Shown here one piece after another: positions 14,139-23,920 of a stretch of 64,000 bases of DNA. Where the stretch lies: IMG/VR virus record IMGVR_UViG_3300046361_000034, positions 1 through 64,000 of that record. One strand, written 5' to 3'. A program made the position numbers and the translations under genes. This stretch comes from a virus. A model generated the notes under the pieces. The model made no database searches, was not told the origin of the DNA, and worked only from the letters and a program-made list of their open reading frames with translations. The stretch's first letter is position 1. Every line of letters begins with the position of its first letter.

Positions 14139-16406
14139 ATGAGAAGTATTAATTCAAAAGCATTTGAACAAGTAGCATCATTAGGAGATTCTATACATAA
14201 TCTAAAACGTTGTCCTATTAGTGGAATATACACAACACCTTATGTTGAGAAGCCATTAGATACATATACTGAAGAATCTTTAGGATTGACTATGTTTGGT
14301 GCAGATGATATTGCATTTTGTAACACTAACGAATTTACTTCTACAGGCAAAGAGTTTATTAAGTCAGGAAAATACACTAAAGCTCATCCTGTATATGATC
14401 GTGCAGAATATAATGCTTTTTGGGATGAAGAAGAAAGACGTTGTCGTGATGGTTATACTGTGCCAGGAAAACTTATAAAAGTTGATGGAGAATATAAACT
14501 TCAAGACATACATATTACTGGAGAACATTATGGGTATCTTAACTTTGCAGAAATTAAACGTTCTAAAGGGTTTGAAAAATCTAATGGTGTTCTCCTTTCT
14601 GCTAGTGGGGAACCTATAAATAAAGTTAATCAAAGTACTTCTGCAAAAGATTTTTATCTTCCTGATTTTTGGGATGGAGATTATTATTTTTTTAAAGCTA
14701 TTGAATTATGTAGACATATAGGTAAACATCTTGTAGTGGGTAAAGCTAGACGTAAAGGGTACTCTTATAAGAATGGTTGGCTTGTTGCAAATAAAGCTAA
14801 TTTATATAGACGTAGTAATTCAGTTGTAGGTGCTTATGATGCTGCATCATTATTTGATGATGGTACTATGGTTAAAGTAATGAATTATCTTGACTTTATT
14901 AATAAGAATACTGATTGGAAAAAGCGTAGACTTCATAATACTCTTGAACATATACAAGTAGGTTATCGTCTTAAAGGTGAAGCTGAGATATATGGGTATA
15001 ATAGTCAAATACATACAGCTGTACTTAAAGGTAATCCTGGAGGTATGCGTGGTAAAGATGCTGATTTACTTTTACTTGAGGAAGCAGGGAAATGTCCTAA
15101 TATGTCTGAGATTCTTGATGCTACATTAAAAACTCTTACTGATGGTATTCATACTACTGGATTATTTATTACATTTGGTACAGGTGGTGGTGATGATAAT
15201 CAATGGCAAGGATTTGAAGATTTATTTTATGAAGCCTATACTAGAAATTTTGTTATGTTTGAAAATATATGGGATGATGATATGCAAGGAACTGGATGTG
15301 GTTATTTTCATCCTAGTTTTATGAATAAACCTGGACTTATTGATGTTCATGGAAATAGTGATATTGTTAAGACTCTTGCTTTTGATGATTTAGATTTTGC
15401 TAAGATTAAACATGATCCTAAGAAAACTAATGCACTTGAGATGGAAGAACCTAGAAAACCTTCTCAAGCATTTAGTCGTGCATCTAATAGTATTTTTCCT
15501 GCTAAAGATGTTGATGAGCAATTAAGACGTGTTCTTAGAGACCCTACATTACAAGGTATAGGTAGAGAGGGTATATTTATACAAGGAGTAAAAGGAGTTA
15601 AATTTATAGATAGAACATCTGCAGAAGATCTTCAAAAAGATTTAATTCCTCCTGCTGTAAATATGTATCCTTCTAAACCATCAGATGATTTACGAGGTTG
15701 TTGGATATTATATGATATGCCTTTTAGAGATGAAACTGGTAATATTCCTGATGGATTATATACTAGTTGGAATGATCCTTATGGTATATCTAAAGAAAAA
15801 GAATATTATAGTGTAAAAGATTCTCTTGGTTGTACTATGATATATGAAAATGGAAATAATTTTACTCCTACTAAAGGGGAAAGATTAGTAGCAATGTTTG
15901 TAGGTAGACGTGAAGATACTGAAGAATATGATGACCAAATGTTTCTTGGTATACAATATTTTAATGCTAAATTATTATATGAAAATGATAGAGGTGATGT
16001 ATATAGTAATGCAAAGAAAAGGGGGTTGTTAGAGCTATTAAAAGATGAACCCGAATTCCAATATCAAAAGTCCCTACAAAAGGGCGGTGGTGGGCGTAAA
16101 AAGGGTATCTCCATAGCGGGAAACCTCAACCGAAAACTCAACGGTGTGGTATATTTAAAAAATCATTTAATACAAGAGCGTGGAACTGATACTAACGGTA
16201 ATAAATTACTAAATTTGCATTATATTTATGATGCTGGTTATTTAAGAGAATTACTTAAATATGATGGTAAACGTAATACTGATAGAGTATCTTGTGCTAT
16301 TGTTGGTATGTTTGATATACGTGAAACTTTAAATAAAGGTATTGTTCCTGAGAAAGCTAGAACAAATAATGTTAATGATAATTACTTTAACGATTTATAT
16401 AATTAA
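14139..16406 (+). CDS. terL: Terminase large subunit
   Basis: This 755-residue protein is a Crassvirales-type packaging motor. The ATPase half has a Walker A-like GKARRKGYSYKN from residue 201 and a Walker B ADLLLLEEAG near residues 307-317, followed by the FGTGGGDDN coupling segment. The nuclease half begins near LYTSWNDPYG (about residue 545) and ends with a conserved NTDRVSCA stretch. It uses ATP to pump DNA through the portal and cuts the concatemer. It precedes the portal gene by two bases. A stretch of about 140 bases at 16010-16150 (residues ~625-670) uses C- and G-ending codons unlike the rest of the gene. Confidence 0.95.
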   Translation: MRSINSKAFEQVASLGDSIHNLKRCPISGIYTTPYVEKPLDTYTEESLGLTMFGADDIAFCNTNEFTSTGKEFIKSGKYTKAHPVYDRAEYNAFWDEEERRCRDGYTVPGKLIKVDGEYKLQDIHITGEHYGYLNFAEIKRSKGFEKSNGVLLSASGEPINKVNQSTSAKDFYLPDFWDGDYYFFKAIELCRHIGKHLVVGKARRKGYSYKNGWLVANKANLYRRSNSVVGAYDAASLFDDGTMVKVMNYLDFINKNTDWKKRRLHNTLEHIQVGYRLKGEAEIYGYNSQIHTAVLKGNPGGMRGKDADLLLLEEAGKCPNMSEILDATLKTLTDGIHTTGLFITFGTGGGDDNQWQGFEDLFYEAYTRNFVMFENIWDDDMQGTGCGYFHPSFMNKPGLIDVHGNSDIVKTLAFDDLDFAKIKHDPKKTNALEMEEPRKPSQAFSRASNSIFPAKDVDEQLRRVLRDPTLQGIGREGIFIQGVKGVKFIDRTSAEDLQKDLIPPAVNMYPSKPSDDLRGCWILYDMPFRDETGNIPDGLYTSWNDPYGISKEKEYYSVKDSLGCTMIYENGNNFTPTKGERLVAMFVGRREDTEEYDDQMFLGIQYFNAKLLYENDRGDVYSNAKKRGLLELLKDEPEFQYQKSLQKGGGGRKKGISIAGNLNRKLNGVVYLKNHLIQERGTDTNGNKLLNLHYIYDAGYLRELLKYDGKRNTDRVSCAIVGMFDIRETLNKGIVPEKARTNNVNDNYFNDLYN

Positions 16407-16408
16407 CT

Positions 16409-18724
16409 ATGGTACTTCCCCCTCAAAAATTATCACGAGCTGAAAAGCTTATTAGACATGAACTTAAAGGTAAGAACAACATTGAAGAAACTGTTGATTT
16501 TTACATAGGTAGTTGTAATTGGAATAAACAGACACAAGAGATACTTGATTTATATAAAGCTGTTGAAGGAAATCTTGTACATGATTATAAAACAATTCAA
16601 AATCCATATAATGCTACAAAAAATGGAGATACTCCATTAAAATATAATGCTACTCTACAAAATCATAATATACTTAAAGGTATTGTTAATTTACTAATGG
16701 GAGAGTTTGGTAGACGAGTACATGAATATAATGTCACTACTGTTAATAGTTCAGATACTTTTGCTTATAAAGATGGTTTAAATATTGTTATTAAAAACTA
16801 TTATGCACAACACGTTGCAAATGAATTAGATAAATTAGGAGTAAAATTAGGACAACAAGTTAAAGAACTTGAACCTTTAGAATCTTATGTTGAAAAATTT
16901 AAACAAACATTTGAAGAAACTAGAATTATATCTGGACAAGAGATTTTAGATTATATAGTATTTGCTTGTGATTTACCTAGTAAATATTTAGACCTTTATT
17001 ATGATTGGGTAATTACTGGTAGATTTTTTACATTTAAAACTGTAAATCATGATAATGTATATTTTGAAGTTGTACCTGTTCATGAAATGTTTGTTCCTCA
17101 AGAAAAACATAGTAGATTTGTTGAAGATTATACATATCATGTTCGTAGACAAATTATGCCTATGTTTAAGGTAGTTGATTTCTTTAGAGGTAGATTACCT
17201 GATGATATTATAGATGATTTAGAAAAACAACTTACTACTGGTCTTGTTCAAAACTTTGCTAATGTATCTCTTACAGGTAGACAAGGACTTATTATATTAC
17301 CAACTGAATATACAAGTGACAGTTCTTTTAAAACCATTAACTCTATTAATAATGGTGTTGAAGTTTTTCACGTTGTTTATGATACTTGGAGAAAATATGG
17401 AGTACTTAAATATAATGATCCTCTTATAGGAGAAACTGAAATGGAAGTTGGTGAGGATCATACTTTAGATAAAAGTAATGGAGATATATCTATTAAATGG
17501 GCTTGGGAAAAAGAGAAATATCAGGCTTTTAAAGTTCTTGATTATTATCTTGATGCTGGTCCACTTCCTGCTAATCGTGCTGACCTTGACCAAGAGGGAT
17601 TACAAAAATCTCCTTATAATGGTACAATAGAAAGAAGTATAAATGGAGATATTCAATCTATTATTAAAGAAGGTTTACCTTATCAAAAATCTATTAATGT
17701 TTTACATTATCAAGTACAAAAACTTGTTAATAAAAATAAAGATAAATTAATTGTTATGCCTTATGGATTAATTCCTACTAAACAAGGTATAGATGCTTCT
17801 AAACAAATGTATCATGCTGATGCTACTGGTATTCTTTGGATTGATGAAACTGCTCCTAATGCACAACTTGCTGCACAAACGATTAAAACTCTAGATATGT
17901 CTTTAGGTAATTATATTGCTGGAGCTGTTGAACTTATTAAATACATTAAATCAGAATATTGGGAAGCAATTGGTATGAACCCACAACGTTATGCTAATGT
18001 AGGAGATAATGCAGGTAAAGGTGTAACAGAACAAGCTATTATTCAAAGTGCAATTATAACTTATGAATTGACTAGACAATTTGATAAAGTTATTGAAAAA
18101 GATTATCAAGGATTATTAGATATATCTAAATTAGCATATATTAATGGTAAAAAAGCTAAATATGTTAGAGGTGATGCAAGTGTTGCTTTTTTAAATATGA
18201 ATATAGATGCTGCTAATTATCATTCAGAAAATTCTTATAATATATTTGTACAAGATGCTTCTATAATGACTGAAGCTATTAAAAACATTAGAGCACAAGC
18301 TACTAATCTTGTACAAAATGGCGGAGATACTTCTGTATTAGGTCATTTATTTTCTACTAATAACGTAACTAAACTTACTAAGATATTAGAAAAACTAGAA
18401 GATAATAAAAGAGCTTATGATGAACAACTTCAAAAATCTCAACAAGATTCTAATGAAAGAGTACAACAATCTGTTGCAAATGTTGCAGAGAAAGATAGAG
18501 AAGTTAGATACTATGAGATTGATAAATCTTATGAAGCTACTATTGAATCTGCAACTATTCGTTCACAAAAAGATGATGGACATAATCAACCTCGACCTGC
18601 TAATGATGTAGAAGTTTCTTTAGCAAATCATAAAATTAATAATGATAATCAAGAAGTAGCATTAAAAGAAAAAACTTTAGCATTAAAAGAAAAAGATTTA
18701 CATATTAAAAATAATAATAAATAA
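16409..18724 (+). CDS. Portal protein
   Basis: A 771-residue protein directly after the terminase, with the crAss-like portal pattern: NPYNATKNGDTPLKYNATL near residues 70-90, then the segment ILKGIVNLLMGEFGRR, and a long central body. A dodecameric portal forms the DNA channel at one capsid vertex and docks the terminase. The C-terminal 100 residues are a charged coiled coil ending in a short duplicated KEKTLALKEKDL segment, encoded by an imperfect direct repeat near 18656-18700. No motif appears to be missing and the length is normal for the group. Confidence 0.92.
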   Translation: MVLPPQKLSRAEKLIRHELKGKNNIEETVDFYIGSCNWNKQTQEILDLYKAVEGNLVHDYKTIQNPYNATKNGDTPLKYNATLQNHNILKGIVNLLMGEFGRRVHEYNVTTVNSSDTFAYKDGLNIVIKNYYAQHVANELDKLGVKLGQQVKELEPLESYVEKFKQTFEETRIISGQEILDYIVFACDLPSKYLDLYYDWVITGRFFTFKTVNHDNVYFEVVPVHEMFVPQEKHSRFVEDYTYHVRRQIMPMFKVVDFFRGRLPDDIIDDLEKQLTTGLVQNFANVSLTGRQGLIILPTEYTSDSSFKTINSINNGVEVFHVVYDTWRKYGVLKYNDPLIGETEMEVGEDHTLDKSNGDISIKWAWEKEKYQAFKVLDYYLDAGPLPANRADLDQEGLQKSPYNGTIERSINGDIQSIIKEGLPYQKSINVLHYQVQKLVNKNKDKLIVMPYGLIPTKQGIDASKQMYHADATGILWIDETAPNAQLAAQTIKTLDMSLGNYIAGAVELIKYIKSEYWEAIGMNPQRYANVGDNAGKGVTEQAIIQSAIITYELTRQFDKVIEKDYQGLLDISKLAYINGKKAKYVRGDASVAFLNMNIDAANYHSENSYNIFVQDASIMTEAIKNIRAQATNLVQNGGDTSVLGHLFSTNNVTKLTKILEKLEDNKRAYDEQLQKSQQDSNERVQQSVANVAEKDREVRYYEIDKSYEATIESATIRSQKDDGHNQPRPANDVEVSLANHKINNDNQEVALKEKTLALKEKDLHIKNNNK

Positions 18725-18748
18725 TTTAATTAACTTAATAAATAAACT

Positions 18749-20089
18749 ATGGTAACAAACGATGGCGGTACTCCAGGTGGAGAACCAAGTAAATCAGATG
18801 TAAGTTTAGGAGCATTATATAATCCAATTCCAGGACAAGCTCCTCCTGTTACACCTCCAGCAACTCTTCCAGTTGTTGATCCTGCTACACCTCCAGTAGT
18901 TGATCCTCCTACTACTACACAACCTATTGTAGTAGACCCTCCTGCTGTTCCTGCACAAGAGACTTTTGAAGATATTATAAAATTATTTAATTCTGATACT
19001 ATATCAGCAGAAGATAAACTAGATAAAGACCTTCTATTATCTAGTTTTAAAGCAACTAAATTAGATGATAAAGGTAATTTACTAAATGATGCTAATGAAG
19101 TAGTTTTAAATGCTACTAAAGTTAAAGCATTTTTAGATAATAATACTTTACCTTTAGATGATAAAGGTAATGTAATTAATGATAAGGGAGAAATTATTAA
19201 AACTAAAGAACAAGTTTTAAAAGAAAACTCTGTTGTAGATTACGTACGAAATGCTATTGAAACAAATACTGGTCTTACATTACCTGCTGATTTAGAATTA
19301 CCAGATGATGAAACAGGTATTGTTACAATAGTTACTGAATTACTTAAAAGTCAACGACAAACACTTATTCCTAATTTTTTAGATGCTAATCCCGAACTTA
19401 AAGGATTTGCTGAGCATTTAATGTTAGGAGGTACTGCTGAAAATTATTCTAGTTCTAATATAGATTATAAGGCTATTAAGCTAAAAGATTTAGATGATAC
19501 ATCTAAGTTAGGTCTAGTTAGAAAATCTTTTGAAATTCAAGGTAGTCCAAATAGTGAAATGTTACTTGACTTAATCAAAACTGGTGGTGATGATAAAATA
19601 AATCAAGCTACTGCTGATGCTATTAAATTTCTTGATGCTAAACAATCCGAAAATAATTCCTTACGTTCTCAACAAGTCGCACAAGCACAAAAAGTAGAGG
19701 AACAACGTGCTGAAATATATTGGGGTAAAGTTCAAGATATAGTTACAAAATCTGGTAAAGTTGGTAATATTGTTATTCCTGTTGTAGATAGAGAAAAATT
19801 CTTTGATTACTTATCTCATCCTATTGATGAGGAATATAATACTGCTGACTATATCAATTCTACTAAAGATTCTGTTGAGTTTAATCTATTAGTTTCATAC
19901 TTACGCTATAAAGGCGGTGATGTAGGAAAATTAGCTGCATTAGTTGCTCAACAACAACACGTTGAAAATTTACGTTCTCGATTTGATACTCTTAGAGGTC
20001 TTACAAATGGTAACGGTGTACCGCAAACAAGTAATACTAAAGCTAATTCTAAAGGTACTAATTTATCTTTAGAGAATTTAATGGGTTAA
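18749..20089 (+). CDS. Probable capsid scaffolding protein
   Basis: A 446-residue acidic protein between portal and major capsid genes, the usual slot for a scaffold. Residues ~25-75 are a Pro/Val/Thr-rich low-complexity stretch with repeated P-P-V-V-D-P units. The body is helical and rich in Asp, Lys and Gln (for example SQQVAQAQKVEEQ), and it ends in a short basic Asn/Lys tail. Scaffolds guide capsid subunits and are later removed or cleaved. No protease motif is visible. The call rests on position and composition; a minor structural protein is the alternative. Confidence 0.6.
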   Translation: MVTNDGGTPGGEPSKSDVSLGALYNPIPGQAPPVTPPATLPVVDPATPPVVDPPTTTQPIVVDPPAVPAQETFEDIIKLFNSDTISAEDKLDKDLLLSSFKATKLDDKGNLLNDANEVVLNATKVKAFLDNNTLPLDDKGNVINDKGEIIKTKEQVLKENSVVDYVRNAIETNTGLTLPADLELPDDETGIVTIVTELLKSQRQTLIPNFLDANPELKGFAEHLMLGGTAENYSSSNIDYKAIKLKDLDDTSKLGLVRKSFEIQGSPNSEMLLDLIKTGGDDKINQATADAIKFLDAKQSENNSLRSQQVAQAQKVEEQRAEIYWGKVQDIVTKSGKVGNIVIPVVDREKFFDYLSHPIDEEYNTADYINSTKDSVEFNLLVSYLRYKGGDVGKLAALVAQQQHVENLRSRFDTLRGLTNGNGVPQTSNTKANSKGTNLSLENLMG

Positions 20090-20137
20090 AATCAACTAAT
20101 ATTAATTTAATTACTAATCAATTTAATCTTAAACATT

Positions 20138-21649
20138 ATGGTAGGTACACCTAACAGCTCTTTTGCACTTCAAAATGGTAATTATGCTAGAATAGTGCAA
20201 CATGAATCTTTTGGAGATGAAGGATATACTAATAATCTTTCTCTTGCTAAAGCTCGTATGACTAATCCTGATAGTCTTAATCCAGTAATTACTCATTTAA
20301 TGGGTAATGAATCTAAAAAGTTTCCTTTACTTTATCTTACTGAAGGACAAGTTGGAGGAAATAAGTTTGTTGAAATACAAGATGTTGAGTATGATTGGCC
20401 TGTATTTGGTAGACTTCGTCGTACTGATGCTGTTGCAGGACATGATTATGCTCCTACAGATAAACCAGGATATGGTGGTCAAGACGTTTATGTTATCTTT
20501 AAAACTCGTTGGTTAAAATATCAACATAATATTGTATCTCCTAATGGTGTATGGGCACGTATTGTATCACAACCTGAAAAAGTATCTACTGGTTTTAAAT
20601 ATAAACTTGACCTTATTAGACAAAATAATGTTACATCTGTACCATTATCTGAATTAAAAACAGGAACTCTTTGGGCAATGTCTGCTGGAGCTAACGTTTC
20701 TGAATCTTATTCTACTGGTAATGAAAGTAATAAACAATTTCCTGGAAAACTTAAAAACCAAATTGGTATTTTAAGAAAATCTTATGAAATTGGTGGTAAT
20801 GTTTCTAATAGAATGACTACATTTCATTTCTCTGTTAATGGTAAAGAAGAGAATTATTATTTACCATTTGAAGAATGGCAACATGAGATGACATTCAAGC
20901 AAGATTGTGAGGAGTCTTTATGGGAATCTAAATATAATAGAGATGCTCAAGGAAATATTATGAATATTGATCCAGATACTCAACTTCCTATTCCTTATGG
21001 TGCTGGTGTTAAAGATCAAATTCCTAATAGAGATTCTTATGGTGTTCTTACACTAAAGAAACTTAAAATGGTAATTAGTGAAGTTATGTATGGTGCTACT
21101 GATTCTGATAAAATGAATGTAGTTTTATTTACAGGACTTGGTGGTAAAGAAGAATTTTCTAATGCTATTATGAATGAGGCTAGTGGATGGTCTTTATTTC
21201 AAGGTGCTTTAAATAATACTATTACTGGTTCTCCAATGGGATTAGTATTTGGTAATGCATTTACACAATATCGTCATATTGATGGTCATATGGTAACTGT
21301 ATCTCATTTACCTTATCTTGATTTTGGTGGTACTGCACAAAATGCCCCTACTCACCCTATTAGTGGTAAACCAATGACTTCTTATGAAATGCACTTTGTT
21401 GATATGTCTGTATATGATGGTGTAAATAACCTTCAATTAGTAACTCAAAAAGGTCGTTCTCTTATTAGAGGTATTGAACAAGGTATGACTTTGTTAAAAG
21501 GTCTTAACTATGGTGATTATTCTGGTAACACTATGGATATTAAATTGTCTACTTCTCAAGATAAAACAAGTATTCATTACATGAAAACTCTTGGTGTAGC
21601 TATTCGTAGAAATACACATTGTTTCTCTTTATATTGTACTGCTAGTTAA
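20138..21649 (+). CDS. Major capsid protein
   Basis: This 503-residue protein matches the Crassvirales capsid protein in position and style: LTEGQVGGNKFVEIQDVEYD near the start, SPNGVWARIV, FHFSVNGKEENYYLPFEEW, and a C-terminal LKGLNYGDYSGN region. It should form an HK97-fold shell. Codon use is of the strongly expressed type for this genome, and the gene is followed by a strong hairpin terminator, consistent with its own abundant transcript. The phage GroES-like protein may assist its folding (inference). Confidence 0.9.
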   Translation: MVGTPNSSFALQNGNYARIVQHESFGDEGYTNNLSLAKARMTNPDSLNPVITHLMGNESKKFPLLYLTEGQVGGNKFVEIQDVEYDWPVFGRLRRTDAVAGHDYAPTDKPGYGGQDVYVIFKTRWLKYQHNIVSPNGVWARIVSQPEKVSTGFKYKLDLIRQNNVTSVPLSELKTGTLWAMSAGANVSESYSTGNESNKQFPGKLKNQIGILRKSYEIGGNVSNRMTTFHFSVNGKEENYYLPFEEWQHEMTFKQDCEESLWESKYNRDAQGNIMNIDPDTQLPIPYGAGVKDQIPNRDSYGVLTLKKLKMVISEVMYGATDSDKMNVVLFTGLGGKEEFSNAIMNEASGWSLFQGALNNTITGSPMGLVFGNAFTQYRHIDGHMVTVSHLPYLDFGGTAQNAPTHPISGKPMTSYEMHFVDMSVYDGVNNLQLVTQKGRSLIRGIEQGMTLLKGLNYGDYSGNTMDIKLSTSQDKTSIHYMKTLGVAIRRNTHCFSLYCTAS

Positions 21650-21666
21650 TATAAAGAAACTTATTT

Positions 21667-21702
21667 AGAAAGACTACTTATTATAAGTAGTCTTTCTTTT
21701 TA
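21667..21702 (+). terminator. Intrinsic terminator after the major capsid gene
   Basis: AGAAAGACTACTTA and its exact reverse complement form a 14-bp stem (21667-21680/21684-21697) with a TTA loop, followed by a T-rich stretch. It lies 17 bases after the capsid stop and should stop or reduce rightward transcription there. Confidence 0.88.
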
Positions 21703-21748
21703 TTCTAACTGAAAAATTAATTATTCTTAATAAATATATTTATATAAT

Positions 21749-22873
21749 ATGGACACACTTAAAGATAATAGTACTCCTGATATTACAGGTACAACTAACG
21801 CTACTCCTATTCCTTCAACTCCACCAACATCTGATACTACTCTCATTGCTTCTACCCCATCTACAACTCCTGATGAATCTAAACATCAATGTTCCGTAGT
21901 TTGTTCTATTCGTCGTAAACCTAATAATACTGCATTACCTGGACAAGACCCTGCTGAAAGGACTTATAAAGTAGGAGCATCTTTAGATTTAAAAACTAGA
22001 GCTAATCTTAAAGGAGTAACTGGGGATTTAGAAATGTTATTTATGCCTTCTTTAATTGGTATTAGTGATAATGACCCTTTGTTTAGAAGAAATGTAGATG
22101 ATTATTGGGCAAGTATTAGTAGACCTGTTCCACATGATGAAGTCTTTCTTAAAGACCATGAAAAAGGAATTGCTATTAATATTAAACTTACTGTTTTAGG
22201 TAAAGCAAGAAAAGAACGACTTGATTCTATTATAGGTATTGAAGATAAAGTTGCAAAAGTAAATGAATTAATTCAATTAGGTATAACTAAATCTACTAGA
22301 GAAAATCCTGTAGTATATGTTAAAGTTGATGATGAAAGTGTTTCGGATTACTTACTTTTAAATTACTGTTTAAGATATTCTAAAGTAGCTAATAAATTTG
22401 AAGATATTGATAAATCTCCTAAAATAGACTTTTATATCTTCGAGAAAGCTGCATCTGTTAAAGCTCAACTTAATAAAATTGAACTTAGAAATACAGCTGT
22501 TGCACTTATGCAAGACTTGGCTACTAATAGTAGAAGAATTGATGCAGTATTACTTATGTTCAGTCTTAATCCTAAAGACTTTGATACTGATACTGATAAA
22601 TTACTTAAAATTGATGAACTTGCTTTCTCTGAGCCTGTTGAAAATATGGTTAACTTTGTTAACTATGCTAAAGATGAACAATGGGAAGATAAGTATTTAG
22701 TTTATCAAGCAGTAAGATTAAATAAAGTTAGAAATGCTCCTAATACAACTTCATATTATTTTAATGATGACTTATTAGGATTAACTCTTTCTGATGCAGT
22801 TAACTTCTTAAACAATGAAGAAAAAGGTAAAAAATATAAAGAAACTTTATTAAGAGAAATACAACTTAAATAA
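21749..22873 (+). CDS. Structural protein downstream of capsid (function unknown)
   Basis: A 374-residue protein with a Thr/Pro/Ser-rich start of about 45 residues, then a folded part containing KHQCSVVCSIRRKP and TYKVGASLDLKTRANLKGVT. It occupies the first slot after the capsid gene, which in crAss-like phages holds a conserved structural gene. The flexible N-terminus resembles those of head decoration or vertex proteins. I cannot name the exact role. Its stop overlaps the ATG of the next gene. Confidence 0.6.
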   Translation: MDTLKDNSTPDITGTTNATPIPSTPPTSDTTLIASTPSTTPDESKHQCSVVCSIRRKPNNTALPGQDPAERTYKVGASLDLKTRANLKGVTGDLEMLFMPSLIGISDNDPLFRRNVDDYWASISRPVPHDEVFLKDHEKGIAINIKLTVLGKARKERLDSIIGIEDKVAKVNELIQLGITKSTRENPVVYVKVDDESVSDYLLLNYCLRYSKVANKFEDIDKSPKIDFYIFEKAASVKAQLNKIELRNTAVALMQDLATNSRRIDAVLLMFSLNPKDFDTDTDKLLKIDELAFSEPVENMVNFVNYAKDEQWEDKYLVYQAVRLNKVRNAPNTTSYYFNDDLLGLTLSDAVNFLNNEEKGKKYKETLLREIQLK

Positions 22874-23910
22874 TGACTACACAAGAGTTACATATTGCAA
22901 TAGATATATTATTACAAAAGTCTAGTAGTAATTGGAATAAAAACTTCCTACCTCAAGAACTAGATTTTTTTCTTAATAGAGAAATTACTAAATTTATTAA
23001 AACTAGATTTAATCCTCGTTCTAATACTAAACAACTTGGTTCTTTTGATACTATAAAAAGAGTTCAAGACACTAATGTACTATACAATACTGTATCTCTA
23101 CCAATTTTAAGTCTTAATCAAAAGGAAGTTTATATCAAACTTCCTTTTGATTTTTTAGATTATATTAGTAGTGAAATAGATCTTATTCCTAATTGTAATC
23201 CTTCTTTAGTTCCTGACTCTCAAATAAGTTATAATTATAAAACTGTAACAATTCCTAATTTTATTAGTGCTAGTACATTAATTATTAGTACTGTTATAAA
23301 TGGTCTTACTACTGTTCTTTTTGATTTAACTTCTTTACCTAATGAGTATTTTCCTCAAGATAGTATACAAGACTACCGAAAAGAATTTATATATAGTAAT
23401 GCTATTATAGGAGAGATTACAAGAAAGCTTCCAAAAGATTTAGAATTTAGATATAATAAATTAACTAAGAAGTTAGAGTTTAGAAGTACTAAATTATTCC
23501 TAATTAATGTTATTAGAAATGGTGTAGTTATTACCACTACTGATACTATTGAAGTAGATTTATATAAATTAATTACTACAACTTTAACATCTCCTGTTAG
23601 AATAGTTGATGAAGAATTTAAAAGTGATATTAATAATTCTTATTTATCTAAAAGTAAAGATGAAAATGTTGTAGCTTATCTTCGTGATGATGGTATCATT
23701 TTTCCGAAAGTTAAAAATGTGGTAATGAAAACCGTAAATTTAACATATAAAGTGAAACCATTAAAAATAGATTTACTTTTAGGATATAATTCTGAATTAC
23801 CTGATACTGTATTAGAAGAAATTGTAGGAAATGTAGCTGAATCTATTAAAGCTGTAATTGCTTCTGATACTTATGAGAAATTTAAACAAGATAATTTATT
23901 AACTGAATAA
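22873..23910 (+). CDS. Structural protein, possible head-tail connector
   Basis: A 345-residue protein beginning TTQELHIAIDILLQKSSSNW, a start resembling small-helix connector or ring proteins of crAss-like phages. It then has mixed strands, including a VYIKLPFDFLDYIS segment. A perfect 16-bp hairpin followed by a T-run lies inside the gene at 23116-23156 (residues ~82-94) and looks exactly like an intrinsic terminator. The reading frame is intact through it. Role assigned by position only. Confidence 0.5.
   Translation: MTTQELHIAIDILLQKSSSNWNKNFLPQELDFFLNREITKFIKTRFNPRSNTKQLGSFDTIKRVQDTNVLYNTVSLPILSLNQKEVYIKLPFDFLDYISSEIDLIPNCNPSLVPDSQISYNYKTVTIPNFISASTLIISTVINGLTTVLFDLTSLPNEYFPQDSIQDYRKEFIYSNAIIGEITRKLPKDLEFRYNKLTKKLEFRSTKLFLINVIRNGVVITTTDTIEVDLYKLITTTLTSPVRIVDEEFKSDINNSYLSKSKDENVVAYLRDDGIIFPKVKNVVMKTVNLTYKVKPLKIDLLLGYNSELPDTVLEEIVGNVAESIKAVIASDTYEKFKQDNLLTE
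23116..23156 (+). terminator. Terminator-like hairpin inside a coding gene
   Basis: AATCAAAAGGAAGTTT at 23116-23131 and its exact reverse complement at 23137-23152 form a 16-bp stem with a 5-base loop (ATATC), followed by TTTT. Structurally it equals the strong terminators between genes in this genome, yet it lies about 240 bases inside an open structural gene, where it could act as an attenuator. Confidence 0.75.
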
Positions 23911-23920
23911 TTTAAATAAT

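Noticed and set aside
18749-18980. Collagen-like or repeat-containing adhesin suggested by Pro-rich start
   Set aside because: The repeats are short P-P-V-V-D-P units without a Gly-x-y pattern, and the position between portal and capsid favours a scaffold.
23116-23156. Frame break or pseudogene suggested by a terminator inside a gene
   Set aside because: The reading frame continues without stop for the full 345 codons and the protein pattern is coherent on both sides.
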